A stretch of DNA of 64,000 bases, from the NCBI GenBank assembly GCA_001931535.1, contig CP016211.1, positions 7,487,703 to 7,551,702 of the forward strand, read 5' to 3'. Under the pieces are notes generated by a model. It saw only the letters and a list, made by a program, of their open reading frames with translations, was not told where the DNA came from and did no database searches. The position numbers and the translations under genes are program-made. Shown in pieces: positions 48,178-57,451 of the stretch (its first letter is position 1; the number at the start of each line of letters is the position of its first letter). This DNA is from Minicystis rosea (GTDB taxonomy: Bacteria > Myxococcota_A > Polyangia > Polyangiales > Polyangiaceae).

Positions 48178-50706
48178 ATGCGACGTCTCGCTCCCCTCCC
48201 CTTCCTCGCGGCCATGGCGCTCGCTGCGCCGGCGAAAGCTCAGTCATCCAGCCTCGCGCTGAACGTTCCGGCCGGGCGTGGACAACAAGCTCTGGCGCTG
48301 CGCGCCGAAGGGAACGCGGTGCGCGCGCGCGTGTGCGCATCGGCGGCCGGATGCACGCCCGACGGCGGCGCGTTGCTGCCGCTGCCCGAAGATGTGCGGG
48401 CGCTGCTGCCGAAGGGGAAGGCGACGACGGTGATGCTCGCGGGCGGGCGCGCGCTCGGTCACGTGGAGTTGCCGGGTGAAGGGGGCGCAGCGTGGCGGAT
48501 GCTGATCGCGGCGCCGCTCGCGGGCAAAGGGAGCGAGCCTCTGATCCTGTGGAGCGGATGGACGGGCGTGCCCCACGGCGAGCACGGCGAAGAGCGCAGC
48601 GCGGCCGTGGTGGTGGAGGCCGCCGCCGATGGAACACGGGTGCTCATCGGTGAGCACCGAGCCGACGTGACGTTGTGCGGGAGGCCGACGTTGGTGGGCG
48701 CGAAGGAAGTGGATCCGAGCACGATGCAGCTCGGGCGCGCGACGTCGGTGCAGAACCTGACGGCGGCGGATCGCGCGGCGGCGACGAAGATCAGCGCCAC
48801 ACGCGCGACCGGCGAAGCCCCGAAGAGCGAAGCGCGCGCGCTGCGAGCGACGGCGGCGTCGAGCGCCGTGGAGAAGAAGCTCGCGAGCATCACCGACGGC
48901 GATGCGGCGACGGCTTGGTCGGAGAACAAACCGGGCGACGGCAGCGGTGAGTTCGTGTCGATGTCGGCGCCGGAAGAGGTGGGGATCAACGCGCTCGACG
49001 TGGTGGTGCGACCGACGGAAGACGTGAGCGACGGGGCGGCGCCGAAGCGGTTCTACGTGGCCACGGCGAGCAAGCTGTTCGAGGTGACGATGCCGGAGGA
49101 TGCGTGGAAGCAGCCGCCCGGCACGCGCTATTCGGTGAAGCTGCCCGCGCCGGAGCACACGGCCTGCCTCGCGGTGGTGCTCGATACGTCGTATGCGCCC
49201 GCGGGGAAGGCGGCGGCGCGCGTGTCGATCGCGGAGGTGACGGCGCGCACGGGGTTCGATGGATCGAACGCCGAGGCGCTGGCCGGTGCGCTCGCGGGCG
49301 GCGGCGAGCGCGCGAAGGGCGCGGCGGCGATGCTGGCGCGCGCGGGCGAAGCGGGGATGAAGGCGGCGATCGCAGCGTACGACAAGCTCGACGACGCCGG
49401 GCGGCAGCTCGCGTCGCAGGTGATCGATGCGGCGCCGTGCAAGGATCAGGCGGCCTTCTTCGCGGCGCGGTTCGCGGCGGCGACGGCGGTGGATCCGAAC
49501 CGACCGAAGCCGGCGCCGGGGGAGGTGGATCCCGAGCTCGCGCATGCGCGCGATCGGCTGCGCCGCTGCGGGCGCGCGTCCACGGGCGCGTTGGTCAAGC
49601 TGGTGACGGAGGGATCGCCGCGCGCGAAGGTGGCCGCGGCCGACGAGCTCTCGGCGATCGCGCCCGACGCGGCGGTGCCGGCGCTGCTCGACGCGATGGC
49701 GAGCGCGGACGAGCCGACGCGCCGCGATCTGCGGGCCGCGCTGGCCCGCGCCGCGAAGAGCCCGCGCGCGCTCCCGGCGCTGCGCGAGGAAGTGACGAAG
49801 GCGAAGCTCGACGCGCGATCGGAGGTGGTGGCGATCGATCTGTTCCGCGCCATCGGTCCGATGCTGGGCAAGGTCGACGGGGCCGCCGATGCGTTCGCGG
49901 CGCTCGTTGCGAAGAGCACGTCGGAGCGCGCGCGGTACCTCCTGCAAGTGCCGGCCGCGGAGCTCGCGCGCACGGGCGAGAAGCGCGCGGAAGCGTACCT
50001 GCGCGAGGCGCTGCGCAAGGACGCGGAGGCGTACGTGCGCGCGCGCGCGGCGGAGGCCGCGGCCGCGGTGCCGGGGCTCGTGGATGATTTGGTGGCGGCG
50101 ATCGACGACACCAATCCGCGGGTGCGCGAGGCGGCGATCGGGGCGCTCGCTGCGGGGAACGGATCGAGCGAAGCGCAGCCCAAGGCGAGCGTGCCGAGCG
50201 GGCTCGGCGCGGCGCTCGGGCGCCGGCTCGCGGGCGACGACTGGACCTTCGTGCGCGCCTCGGCGGCGCGGGCCCTCGGCGCGCTGCCGGCCGACGCGGC
50301 GATCGATGTGGCCCTCGCGGCGGCGCTCGGCGATCGATCCACGGAGGTGCGCGGGCGCGCGTTGGATGGGCTCGGAGCGCACCGCGCGAAGGCTCACCTC
50401 GAAGCGATCCGCGCGCGGCAGGACGATGCAGAGGAGGACGTGGAGGTGCGGGCGCGCGCCATCCTCGCGCTGGGCGCGCTCTGCGATACGCGCTCGGTGG
50501 AGACCTGGACCAAGCTCGCCCACGGCGCGAAGGTGCCCATGGAAGAGCGCGATCGACGCCTCGGGGGCGCGGCGGTGGCGGCCCTCGGCGATGTGCATCC
50601 GGCCGACCTCGCGACGAGGCTCGCCCCGCTGCTCGACAAGGACACGCCGGTGCCGCTGCGCGAGATGGTGAAGGCTGCGCTCGCGGCGCAGGGAAGCTGC
50701 AAGTAG
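48178..50706 (+). CDS. secreted HEAT-repeat protein, 842 aa
   Basis: The start at ATG 48178 gives a signal peptide (APLPFLAAMALAAPAKAQS). Residues 220-370 are a beta domain resembling a carbohydrate-binding or discoidin-type module (ATAWSENKPGDGSGEFVSM, then KRFYVATASKLFEV). From 380 onward HEAT-like helical repeats follow (AALVAKSTSERARYLLQVPA, then ATRLAPLLDKDTPVPLREMV). The protein is probably periplasmic or surface attached and acts as a scaffold. No enzyme motif is visible. The strand partner is the convergent lytic transglycosylase gene, 91 bp away. Confidence 0.82.
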   Translation: MRRLAPLPFLAAMALAAPAKAQSSSLALNVPAGRGQQALALRAEGNAVRARVCASAAGCTPDGGALLPLPEDVRALLPKGKATTVMLAGGRALGHVELPGEGGAAWRMLIAAPLAGKGSEPLILWSGWTGVPHGEHGEERSAAVVVEAAADGTRVLIGEHRADVTLCGRPTLVGAKEVDPSTMQLGRATSVQNLTAADRAAATKISATRATGEAPKSEARALRATAASSAVEKKLASITDGDAATAWSENKPGDGSGEFVSMSAPEEVGINALDVVVRPTEDVSDGAAPKRFYVATASKLFEVTMPEDAWKQPPGTRYSVKLPAPEHTACLAVVLDTSYAPAGKAAARVSIAEVTARTGFDGSNAEALAGALAGGGERAKGAAAMLARAGEAGMKAAIAAYDKLDDAGRQLASQVIDAAPCKDQAAFFAARFAAATAVDPNRPKPAPGEVDPELAHARDRLRRCGRASTGALVKLVTEGSPRAKVAAADELSAIAPDAAVPALLDAMASADEPTRRDLRAALARAAKSPRALPALREEVTKAKLDARSEVVAIDLFRAIGPMLGKVDGAADAFAALVAKSTSERARYLLQVPAAELARTGEKRAEAYLREALRKDAEAYVRARAAEAAAAVPGLVDDLVAAIDDTNPRVREAAIGALAAGNGSSEAQPKASVPSGLGAALGRRLAGDDWTFVRASAARALGALPADAAIDVALAAALGDRSTEVRGRALDGLGAHRAKAHLEAIRARQDDAEEDVEVRARAILALGALCDTRSVETWTKLAHGAKVPMEERDRRLGGAAVAALGDVHPADLATRLAPLLDKDTPVPLREMVKAALAAQGSCK

Positions 50707-50797
50707 GCCCGGCGGGGATCGAAGAAGCGATCTCTGACGTCGAGGACTCCTGAGCGACAGAGAAGCGAGGTCGGAGATCGAAGAGGCGATCCCGACC

Positions 50798-53071
50798 TCA
50801 ATACGCGTCGGGCGGCGCTCTCAGGCCGGTGGGAACGGCGAGCACGACGGGCGTCACGGCGGCGTCGCCGCCGGCGAGCCATTGGTAGCGGGCGAGGTTC
50901 TGCGCGACGCGGGCCACGTAGTTGCGAGTCTCGTCGAAGGGGATGCGCGCGACCCAGAGATCGAGATCGTTCTCGATCTCGGGCTCGACCCAGTGCGAGA
51001 CGGCGCGCGGGCCGGCGTTGTACGCCGCCGCCGCGAGGACGACGTTGCCCTGGAACATCTTGAGGAGCTTCGCGAGATAGAAGGCGCCGAGCTTGAGGTT
51101 CACGTCGGGGCGCACGAGATCGCCTTCTTCGAAGGGCAAAGGGATCTCGCTCGCGGCCTGCTTCGCGGTCGAAGGCATGAGCTGCATGAGCCCGACGGCG
51201 CTGGCGGGTGAGACGATGATCGGATCGAAGGCGCTCTCCTGCCGCATGATGGCGTGGATGAGCCCGCGCGGCATGGCGTGCTGCGCTTCCAGCGCACGCA
51301 CGCCCGCGACGAAGGGCTCGGGGTAGACGCACTCCCACGCCCAGCGCTCGCCCGCGGAAGGCGCGCGCATGAGCCACGCGCCGTCGACGGCGTTCTGCGC
51401 CAAGCGATAGCGTCGCTTGCCGCGCGAGAGGAGGCCGTAGAGGTTGCAGAGCGCCTCGTTCTCGCGGCCCGCGTAGCCGGCGGAGACTTCGCGCTCGGCG
51501 GCGAGGAGGTAGGTCTCGGCGTCGCCGTCGAGGCCGACCGATGCGAGCAACGCGGGCGCGCTCGGCATGCGGAGATCGAGCGGCGCGAGCGCACGCTCCT
51601 GCGCCGGCGGATCGAGGATCGGCGGCACGGGAGCCTTGACCTCGGCGAGGCGCGCGCGCGCCGCGAGCGCGGCCCACGTGAGCGGCTGGTTGCGCGAGAC
51701 ATCGGTCCAGAGGGCGACGGCGCCCGCGCGATCGCCGGCCCGCAGCGCGGCGACACCTTCGAGCTCGCGCAGGCGGCCGGCCCGATCGGGCGAGGCCTTG
51801 TGGGCCATGGCCGCAAACGTCTTGCGCGCAGCCCCGGCGCCGCCCGAAGACAGAAGCGCGAGCGCGCGCTCGTACTCAGCCTCGTCACGATGATCGCCTT
51901 TGCGGAACGTGGTCAGGTACATCGCGTACCCGGTCGCCGCTTCGCGGAAGCGCCCGTTGGTGAGATCGAGGCGCGCCGCGTAGTAGGCCGAGCGCTCGGC
52001 GAACGCGCTGCGCGGCCACCGCTGCACCACTTGGCGGTAGACCTTCACCGCCTCTTCGTCGTGATCGATGCGCGAGAGCGCGCGCGCGGCGTAGTGCAGA
52101 TCCTCCGCCTCGTGCCCGCTCCTCGCGGCTGCAGCGTCGCGCAGCGTCTTGGCTGCATCCGCGTAGGCGCGCGCTTTCCATTGCGCCATGCCGCGCGCAT
52201 GCAACGTCTCGCCGCGGGCCTGCGGCTTGGGGGGCGGCGCTTTGGGAGGCGGTGCTTTGGGTGCAGCGCTCGGTGCGGCGGGCGCGTCGTCCGATGCGCC
52301 GGGATCGTCCGTCGAGCCGTCGGCGAGGGCGGCCTTCTCCTTCGGCGAGAGAGGCTTCTTCAAACGCTCGAGCGCCTGTGTCGCGGCTCGCCCATCGGCG
52401 GTGCTCGCGGCCCGCGCGGCGACCCAGCGATAGTCGGCCTCGGCGATCGCGGGCGCGCCTTGGGCCTCGGCGATCTGCGCGCGCGTGAGGCGCGCGGAGG
52501 CCTCGTCGCGAGCGCTCTTGGCGCGCGCGGCGGCGGCGACGGCGCGATCGGCGGTGCTCTTCGCCGCCGGTGCATCACCGGCCTTCTGGTAGGCGGCGGC
52601 CGCGCGCAGCAGATCGCGCGCCTTCGTGGACCGCGCGAAGTACGCGGCGGCCGGTGCATAAGGCCCGGCGAGGAGCTGCGCTTCCGCGCGCCAGCGCTCG
52701 ATGTCGACGGCAAGCACGGGCAGCTCGGCTTCGAGCTTGTCGAGGAGCGCGACCGCGCGCGCGCCGTCGGCGACGCCCAAGGCCGCACGCGCCCGCACGT
52801 AGCGCATGTCTGCGCGCGCACGCGTCGCTTCGGGGAGCGCATCGATCAACGCCGCCGCCTCGGGCCAGCGCTCCAAGCGAACGGCCTCGACCCACGATGC
52901 GGGCGGCCCGGGCGCGGTGGCTTCGATCGTCGCGCTGGTGCTCTCGGGCACCGTGGCCGCGAGGCTCGGCGGCGACGCGGCGGTCGACGAAGGGGGCGGC
53001 GGGCCCGCGAAGCGACGCTCCGCGCAACCAGCAGCGAGCAGGAAAAGACAGAAGGCAATCGAGTGGCGCAT
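50798..53071 (-). CDS. lipoprotein lytic murein transglycosylase (SLT-type) with TPR-like N-terminus
   Basis: The 757-residue protein has a lipoprotein signal (IAFCLFLLAAGC), a long helical superhelix (residues 60-570, as in soluble lytic transglycosylase 70), and a C-terminal SLT domain. The catalytic Glu is in IHAIMRQESAFDPIIVS (about 610), followed by SAVGLMQLMPSTAKQAA and VLAAAAYNAGPRAVSHW. The enzyme cleaves the glycan strand of peptidoglycan with formation of 1,6-anhydro-muramic ends. It is the last gene of a run on this strand behind the PP2C gene, with 264 bp between. Confidence 0.93.
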   Translation of the reverse strand: MRHSIAFCLFLLAAGCAERRFAGPPPPSSTAASPPSLAATVPESTSATIEATAPGPPASWVEAVRLERWPEAAALIDALPEATRARADMRYVRARAALGVADGARAVALLDKLEAELPVLAVDIERWRAEAQLLAGPYAPAAAYFARSTKARDLLRAAAAYQKAGDAPAAKSTADRAVAAAARAKSARDEASARLTRAQIAEAQGAPAIAEADYRWVAARAASTADGRAATQALERLKKPLSPKEKAALADGSTDDPGASDDAPAAPSAAPKAPPPKAPPPKPQARGETLHARGMAQWKARAYADAAKTLRDAAAARSGHEAEDLHYAARALSRIDHDEEAVKVYRQVVQRWPRSAFAERSAYYAARLDLTNGRFREAATGYAMYLTTFRKGDHRDEAEYERALALLSSGGAGAARKTFAAMAHKASPDRAGRLRELEGVAALRAGDRAGAVALWTDVSRNQPLTWAALAARARLAEVKAPVPPILDPPAQERALAPLDLRMPSAPALLASVGLDGDAETYLLAAEREVSAGYAGRENEALCNLYGLLSRGKRRYRLAQNAVDGAWLMRAPSAGERWAWECVYPEPFVAGVRALEAQHAMPRGLIHAIMRQESAFDPIIVSPASAVGLMQLMPSTAKQAASEIPLPFEEGDLVRPDVNLKLGAFYLAKLLKMFQGNVVLAAAAYNAGPRAVSHWVEPEIENDLDLWVARIPFDETRNYVARVAQNLARYQWLAGGDAAVTPVVLAVPTGLRAPPDAY

Positions 53072-53335
53072 CGAGGGGCCGGCGAGCTCGACAAAAGCTA
53101 ACCGGCGGGGCGATTCTCCGCCACTTCGTGGTTCATGCCCAACACGCGGCGGGCCTCACCGCGAGGTCCGAGCCTCCGGAATCCAGGCCGCGGGTCTCGG
53201 TCCCCCGCGAACCGAGGACGCAACGCCGGCCGAGGTTGCGAGACCTACGGCGCGGGCAAGGCGGGATCGACGGCCTGCGGTTCTTTCGCGCTGCGCTCCG
53301 GTTCGGAGCGCTCGCGAGGAAGACGACTTTGCTTC
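53072..53335. other. gene-free gap with a hairpin after the PP2C gene
   Basis: No gene is supported. It contains a hairpin at 53293-53311 (arms GCGCTCCG and CGGAGCGC around GTT), just after the PP2C stop on the minus strand. The promoter for the transglycosylase gene should be in the left part. Confidence 0.5.
53293..53311 (-). terminator. hairpin GCGCTCCG - AAC - CGGAGCGC after the PP2C gene
   Basis: Perfect 8-bp arms lie 25 bases downstream of the PP2C stop (53336) on the minus strand. No T run follows, so termination would be Rho-assisted or weak. Confidence 0.4.
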
Positions 53336-54214
53336 TTAAGCAGACGACGAGCGCTCGCCTTCGCGGGGCGCTGCTTGCGCGCCCGGAGAGACGGGCGTGG
53401 GGGGAGCCTGCGTCGGAGGCCCTTGGTTGTTGAGGCGGTTGGGATCGAGATCCTCGTCGAAGCGGATCACGAGCGCGGTGATGTTGTCCTCGCCACCGTG
53501 CTCGTTCGCCTGCGCGATCAGGCGGCGGCAGATCTCCACCGTCTCCGTGCTCGACCCGACGATGCTCGAGATCTGCTCGTCCGTCAGCATGCCGCTCAGG
53601 CCGTCCGAGCAGAGCAGGTAGACGTCGCCGAGCTGCGGCTCGTCGCTGACGAGATCGACCGCGACGCTGTCCTGCATCCCGAGGGCGCGGGTGATCACGT
53701 TCTTCGGCAGCTCGGCCCGCTGCTCCTCGGTGAGGTCGGGCATCGCCATCAAGTAGTCGTTGATGAGCGAGTGATCGCGGGTGAGCTGCTGGATGGCCTG
53801 CCCGCGCACGCGATACGCGCGGCTGTCGCCCACGTGACCCACGAAGAAGCGGTTCTTCTTTCGCGAGTAGAGCGCGCCCACGATGGTCGTCCCCATCCCG
53901 GCGCACTCGCGCGAACGTATGCTCCGCTCGAAGATGCGGCGGTTCGCGACGCGGATGCCGGTGACCAAGCGGTTCTCGTCCTCCGACAAGCTGGTGTCGA
54001 AGTGGAACGGCCAGGTCGCATCCTCCTGCGCGGTGGAGCGGAAGAACTCTGCGATGGAGTCGGTGGCGAGGCGGCTGGCCACGTCTCCTGCCCGGTGCCC
54101 TCCCATGCCGTCCGCGACGATGAACAGATCGTACTCCGATAGAACGGCGTAGCTGTCCTCGTTGTGATCGCGCTGGAGTCCGACGTCCGTCAAACCTGAT
54201 GCGATTGCTCGCAT
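53336..54214 (-). CDS. PP2C-family serine/threonine protein phosphatase
   Basis: The 292-residue protein has all PP2C metal and catalytic motifs: RDHNEDSYAV, DGMGGHRAGDVAS, GHVGDSRAYRV, CSDGLSGML and HGGEDNITALV. It removes phosphate from Ser/Thr residues and so opposes Ser/Thr kinases such as the hybrid at 10588 and others in the cell. The C-terminal 45 residues are Pro/Gln-rich. It lies 166 bp after frr, on the same strand, with a structured region (54261-54338) between. Confidence 0.95.
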   Translation of the reverse strand: MRAIASGLTDVGLQRDHNEDSYAVLSEYDLFIVADGMGGHRAGDVASRLATDSIAEFFRSTAQEDATWPFHFDTSLSEDENRLVTGIRVANRRIFERSIRSRECAGMGTTIVGALYSRKKNRFFVGHVGDSRAYRVRGQAIQQLTRDHSLINDYLMAMPDLTEEQRAELPKNVITRALGMQDSVAVDLVSDEPQLGDVYLLCSDGLSGMLTDEQISSIVGSSTETVEICRRLIAQANEHGGEDNITALVIRFDEDLDPNRLNNQGPPTQAPPTPVSPGAQAAPREGERSSSA

Positions 54215-54260
54215 GGCTTCGGGTGATCCTTTGCCGGGCTGTGACCTAAAGTGAGGTTTT

Positions 54261-54338
54261 CACGCAGCCCTGGGCGTGTCAAGCCAGGCCAGCGGCCGCG
54301 ACCCGCGTTCGCGGCTGCCTCTGCCCGAGGGCTGCGTG
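54261..54338. promoter_or_regulatory. large inverted-repeat structure between frr and the PP2C gene
   Basis: CACGCAGCCCT (54261-54271) and AGGGCTGCGTG (54328-54338) are perfect 11-bp arms. The loop contains further GC-rich pairs (GCCGCGA with TCGCGGC). It starts 43 bases after frr on the minus strand and ends 47 bases before the PP2C start. On that strand the flanking bases are AAAACC, not a T run, so it looks more like an attenuator or stabilising hairpin than a terminator. Confidence 0.5.
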
Positions 54339-54380
54339 CGTGGAGCCTCGGCCGGGCGTGCGGCGCCCGGCGAGACGCTA

Positions 54381-54938
54381 TCAGACGTCGAGGATCTCCT
54401 TCTCTTTGTGTTGGATCACGTCGTCGATCTTCTTGATGCCCTCGGCCACGACTTCCTCGACCTTCTTCTTGGCGCGGTCGGCGTCGTCGCCGGGGACCTC
54501 GCCGTCCTTGTCGAGGGTGTCGATCATCTCCATCGCGTCGCGGCGGTGCTTGCGGACGGCAACCTTGCACTCCTCGCCGTGCTTCTTGGTGTTCTTCACC
54601 ATCTCCCGGCGGCGCTCCTCGGTGAGCGGCGGGATGGGGAGGCGGATGAGCTCGCCGTCCGTCTGCGGGTTGATCCCGAGATCGCTCTCGCGGATCGCCT
54701 TCTCGATCACCTTCACCTGGCTCTTCTCCCAGGGCTTGATGGTGATGAGGCGCGGCTCGGGGACGGACACGTTGGCCATCTGCGTCACCGGCGTGGGCAC
54801 GCCGTAATAATCGATGCGGAGGCTGTCGAGCATGCCCGCATGGGCACGGCCCGTGCGCACTTTCGACAGATCGCGGCGAAGCGCGTCCACCGCTTTGTCG
54901 ATGCCCGCGCGCAGCTCCTTGAAAACCTCGTCCAACAT
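54381..54938 (-). CDS. frr: ribosome recycling factor
   Basis: The 185-residue protein matches the RRF length and layout. It has an N-terminal helix (EVFKELRAGIDKAVDAL with SKVRTGRAHAGMLDSL), the VTQMANVSVPEPRLITIKPW motif, a beta domain, and a C-terminal helix pair with DDADRAKKKVEEVV. It splits the post-termination ribosome with EF-G. ATG 54938 has GAGGAG six bases upstream. The usual tsf/pyrH neighbours are not present here; the gene stands before PP2C. The identification is firm. Confidence 0.97.
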   Translation of the reverse strand: MLDEVFKELRAGIDKAVDALRRDLSKVRTGRAHAGMLDSLRIDYYGVPTPVTQMANVSVPEPRLITIKPWEKSQVKVIEKAIRESDLGINPQTDGELIRLPIPPLTEERRREMVKNTKKHGEECKVAVRKHRRDAMEMIDTLDKDGEVPGDDADRAKKKVEEVVAEGIKKIDDVIQHKEKEILDV

Positions 54939-55053
54939 GACCGACTCCTCCTCGAGGGGCGCGCAGCTTAGCATACCTCGTAGGGCAGCCTCCCTCTCGT
55001 TGGCCGAGGTCGGCCGGTGGTGCCGCGACGTCACCCCTCGCGACGCCGGCCCG

Positions 55054-55070
55054 GATCCGTAGTACGGATC
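55054..55070. promoter_or_regulatory. 17-bp perfect palindrome GATCCGTA - G - TACGGATC
   Basis: Two 8-bp arms around a single G lie 28 to 44 bp upstream of the start codon of the response-regulator gene (55098). Size and symmetry fit a Fis-type helix-turn-helix dimer, so autoregulation is likely. No other copy is seen in the window. Confidence 0.55.
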
Positions 55071-55097
55071 GATCCCCGGCAAACAAGGCTTTTTCGG

Positions 55098-56582
55098 ATG
55101 CGTGATCTCGACTGGAGGGGCTTCGACGTCCTCGTCGTCGACGACGAGGAGGACAACCTGGACGCGTTTCGCTTCGCGTTCCGCAAGGCGTTCAGCCTGC
55201 ACTACGCGCTCGGCGGGCAGGAAGCGCTGAACCTCCTGGAGCGGCTCGATCCGGCGGTGATCGTCAGCGATCAGCGGATGCCGGGGATGAGCGGCATCGA
55301 GTTCCTCCGGCGCGCCAAGGAGCGGCGCCCCGACACGGTCGGCATCCTCTTGACGGCCTACACCGACCTGCCCGTGCTCATCGACGCCCTGAACTCCGGC
55401 GCGGTGGAGCGGTACATCCAGAAGCCCTGGGATTCCAAGGAGCTGACGGTCATCCTCCGCCAGGCCATCGGGAGCTTCGCGACCGTGCGCGAGAACCGCC
55501 GCCTCCGCGAGCAGCTCGCCCACTATGCGGGCTACCTGGAGCGCGAGCAGCGCGACCCGATCGACTTCGGTCAGATCGCCGGCGAGAGCCCCGCCATGAA
55601 GGAGCTGGGCGAGCGCATCGCGCTCGGCGCGCCCACGTCGTCGCCCGTGCTCATCGAAGGCGAGCAGGGCTCCGAGAAGGAAGTGGTGGCGCGCGCCATC
55701 CACGTGGGATCCCCGCGCGAAGAGCGGCCTTTCGTGAAGGTGACGTGCGCCGCGTTCCGCGGGGACGCCCTGGAGCGCGAGCTCTTCGGGTGGAAGCGCG
55801 GGGCGTTCGACGGCGCCTTCGACGATCGCGCGGGGCGCTTCGAGCTGGCCCACCGCGGGACGATCTTCTTGGAGGAGCCGGCCGCGCTGTCGCCGTCGCT
55901 GCAAGGTCGCCTGCTGCGCCTCCTCACCGACGGCGAGGTCGAGCGCGTGGGCGCGACCGAGGCCATCCCCGTCGACGTGCGCGTGGTGGTGTCGCTCACG
56001 CCGACGATGTCCGAAGCCTGGAGCGAGACGGAGGTGCTGCCCGAGCTCTGCTCGCGGCTCGCGGTGTTCCCGGTGCATCTGCCGCCGCTCCGGGATCGGC
56101 GCGGTGACATCCGTGTGCTCGCGGAGCACTTCCTGCGGAAGTACGCGCAGCGAAACCCGCGGGCCGCGACGTCGCTCTCGAACGAAGCGGTGAGCCGCCT
56201 CGAAGGCTACGCCTGGCCGGGGAACGTGCGCGAGCTGGAGAACGTGATCGAGCGCGCGGCCATCCTCTCGCGGAGCGACGTGATCCAACCGGAGCACCTC
56301 GCGTTCTCAGCGCCGGGATACGGGCGCGGTCCGCAGCGATCGGATCCCTCGCTCATGATGGCGCCGCCCTCGTCGTCGCCGCCGGCCTCGCCGTCCAGCC
56401 CGCCTCAGGAGGAGCCGCCCGGCCGCATCGATCTCGACTCGCAGCTCGAGGACATCGAGCGGCGCGAGCTCATCGCCGCGCTCCAACGATGCAACGGCAA
56501 CAAGGCCGAGGTGGCGCGCTCGCTCGGCATGCAGCGGACGACGCTCTACTATCGGCTGAAGAAGCTCGGCATCGAGAGCTAG
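55098..56582 (+). CDS. NtrC-type response regulator with degenerate ATPase motifs
   Basis: The 494-residue protein has a receiver domain (VVDDEEDNLDAF; phospho-Asp in AVIVSDQRMPGMSG), an AAA+ domain and a Fis-type helix-turn-helix (EVARSLGMQRTTLYYRLKKL). The AAA+ part is altered. Walker A reads EGEQGSEKE instead of GESGTGKE, Walker B reads IFLEEPAALS with Glu for Asp, and the sigma54 contact loop is GAFDGA instead of GAFTGA. It is therefore unlikely to be a normal sigma54 activator and may act as a DNA-binding regulator without ATP-driven activation. A perfect palindrome upstream suggests self-control. Its histidine kinase partner is not adjacent. Confidence 0.9.
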   Translation: MRDLDWRGFDVLVVDDEEDNLDAFRFAFRKAFSLHYALGGQEALNLLERLDPAVIVSDQRMPGMSGIEFLRRAKERRPDTVGILLTAYTDLPVLIDALNSGAVERYIQKPWDSKELTVILRQAIGSFATVRENRRLREQLAHYAGYLEREQRDPIDFGQIAGESPAMKELGERIALGAPTSSPVLIEGEQGSEKEVVARAIHVGSPREERPFVKVTCAAFRGDALERELFGWKRGAFDGAFDDRAGRFELAHRGTIFLEEPAALSPSLQGRLLRLLTDGEVERVGATEAIPVDVRVVVSLTPTMSEAWSETEVLPELCSRLAVFPVHLPPLRDRRGDIRVLAEHFLRKYAQRNPRAATSLSNEAVSRLEGYAWPGNVRELENVIERAAILSRSDVIQPEHLAFSAPGYGRGPQRSDPSLMMAPPSSSPPASPSSPPQEEPPGRIDLDSQLEDIERRELIAALQRCNGNKAEVARSLGMQRTTLYYRLKKLGIES

Positions 56583-56592
56583 TCGGAAGAGC

Positions 56593-57252
56593 GTGGGCGC
56601 GAAGCGACGAGATCCGAAGCGCGCGGGCCACGCGCCTCGGCACGTGAAGGTCGAGGATCTCGCGCCGCTCCCGCGCTCGTTCTACGAGGGCGAGGTGCTC
56701 GACATCGCCGAGGCGATGATCGGGACCGTGCTCGTCCATCGATCGCCCGAAGGCGTGGTCGCGGCGCGTATCGTGGAGAGCGAGGCGTATCGCGGCCCGG
56801 AAGATCTGGCCGCGCACAGCTCCGGCGGACGCCGCACCAAGCGCACCGAGGTGATGTTCGGTCCGCCCGGTCGCGCCTACATGTTTCTGCTGTACGGGAT
56901 GCATTGGGCCTTCAACGCCGTGGTGGCCGATGAAGGGACGCCGCACGCCGTGCTGGTTCGCGCGGTGGAGCCGGTGCTCGGCGTGAAGCTCATGGCCGCC
57001 CGACGCGCGGCGCGCCCCGACGACGTGAAGCTCACGAATGGTCCGGGGAAAGTCTGCGCAGCGCTCGGGCTCGACGCGCAGGCCTATGGCCTCGATCTGT
57101 GTGGGACCGAGCTGTTTCTCGCGGCCGGCCCGCGCGGCGAGGTGGGCTGCTCGGCGCGCATCAACATCGACTACGCGGGCGAGTGGGCGCAGAAACCATG
57201 GCGATTCTACGAGAAAGGGAATCGCTACGTGTCGGTGCCCCCGCGCGATTGA
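56593..57252 (+). CDS. DNA-3-methyladenine glycosylase (AAG/MPG family)
   Basis: The 219-residue protein starts at GTG 56593, 11 bases after the preceding stop. It has the AAG signature: ARIVESEAYRGPEDLAAHSS with the catalytic Glu and FGPPGRAYMFLLYGMHWAFN, then VLVRAVEPVLGVKLM and LTNGPGKVCAALGL. It removes alkylated and deaminated purines from DNA by cleaving the glycosidic bond. It follows the response regulator closely and is likely co-transcribed with it. Confidence 0.93.
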   Translation: MGAKRRDPKRAGHAPRHVKVEDLAPLPRSFYEGEVLDIAEAMIGTVLVHRSPEGVVAARIVESEAYRGPEDLAAHSSGGRRTKRTEVMFGPPGRAYMFLLYGMHWAFNAVVADEGTPHAVLVRAVEPVLGVKLMAARRAARPDDVKLTNGPGKVCAALGLDAQAYGLDLCGTELFLAAGPRGEVGCSARINIDYAGEWAQKPWRFYEKGNRYVSVPPRD

Positions 57253-57451
57253 GCGGCATCGCGCCGGGTGCAGACCCGATGCTCGGCGCCGCGTGTCGAC
57301 ACCGGCCTTCGCCGGCGGGCCGATGGATGGAGATATCGAAGCGCCGTCTGCAGGCACGGTGTGGTTGCCCACTGCTCGTCCGCTCCCCATCCCCGATCGC
57401 TGCGAAGATTTCGCCTTCGCTCCGACATCGGGCCACAATTGCGGCGCCAAC

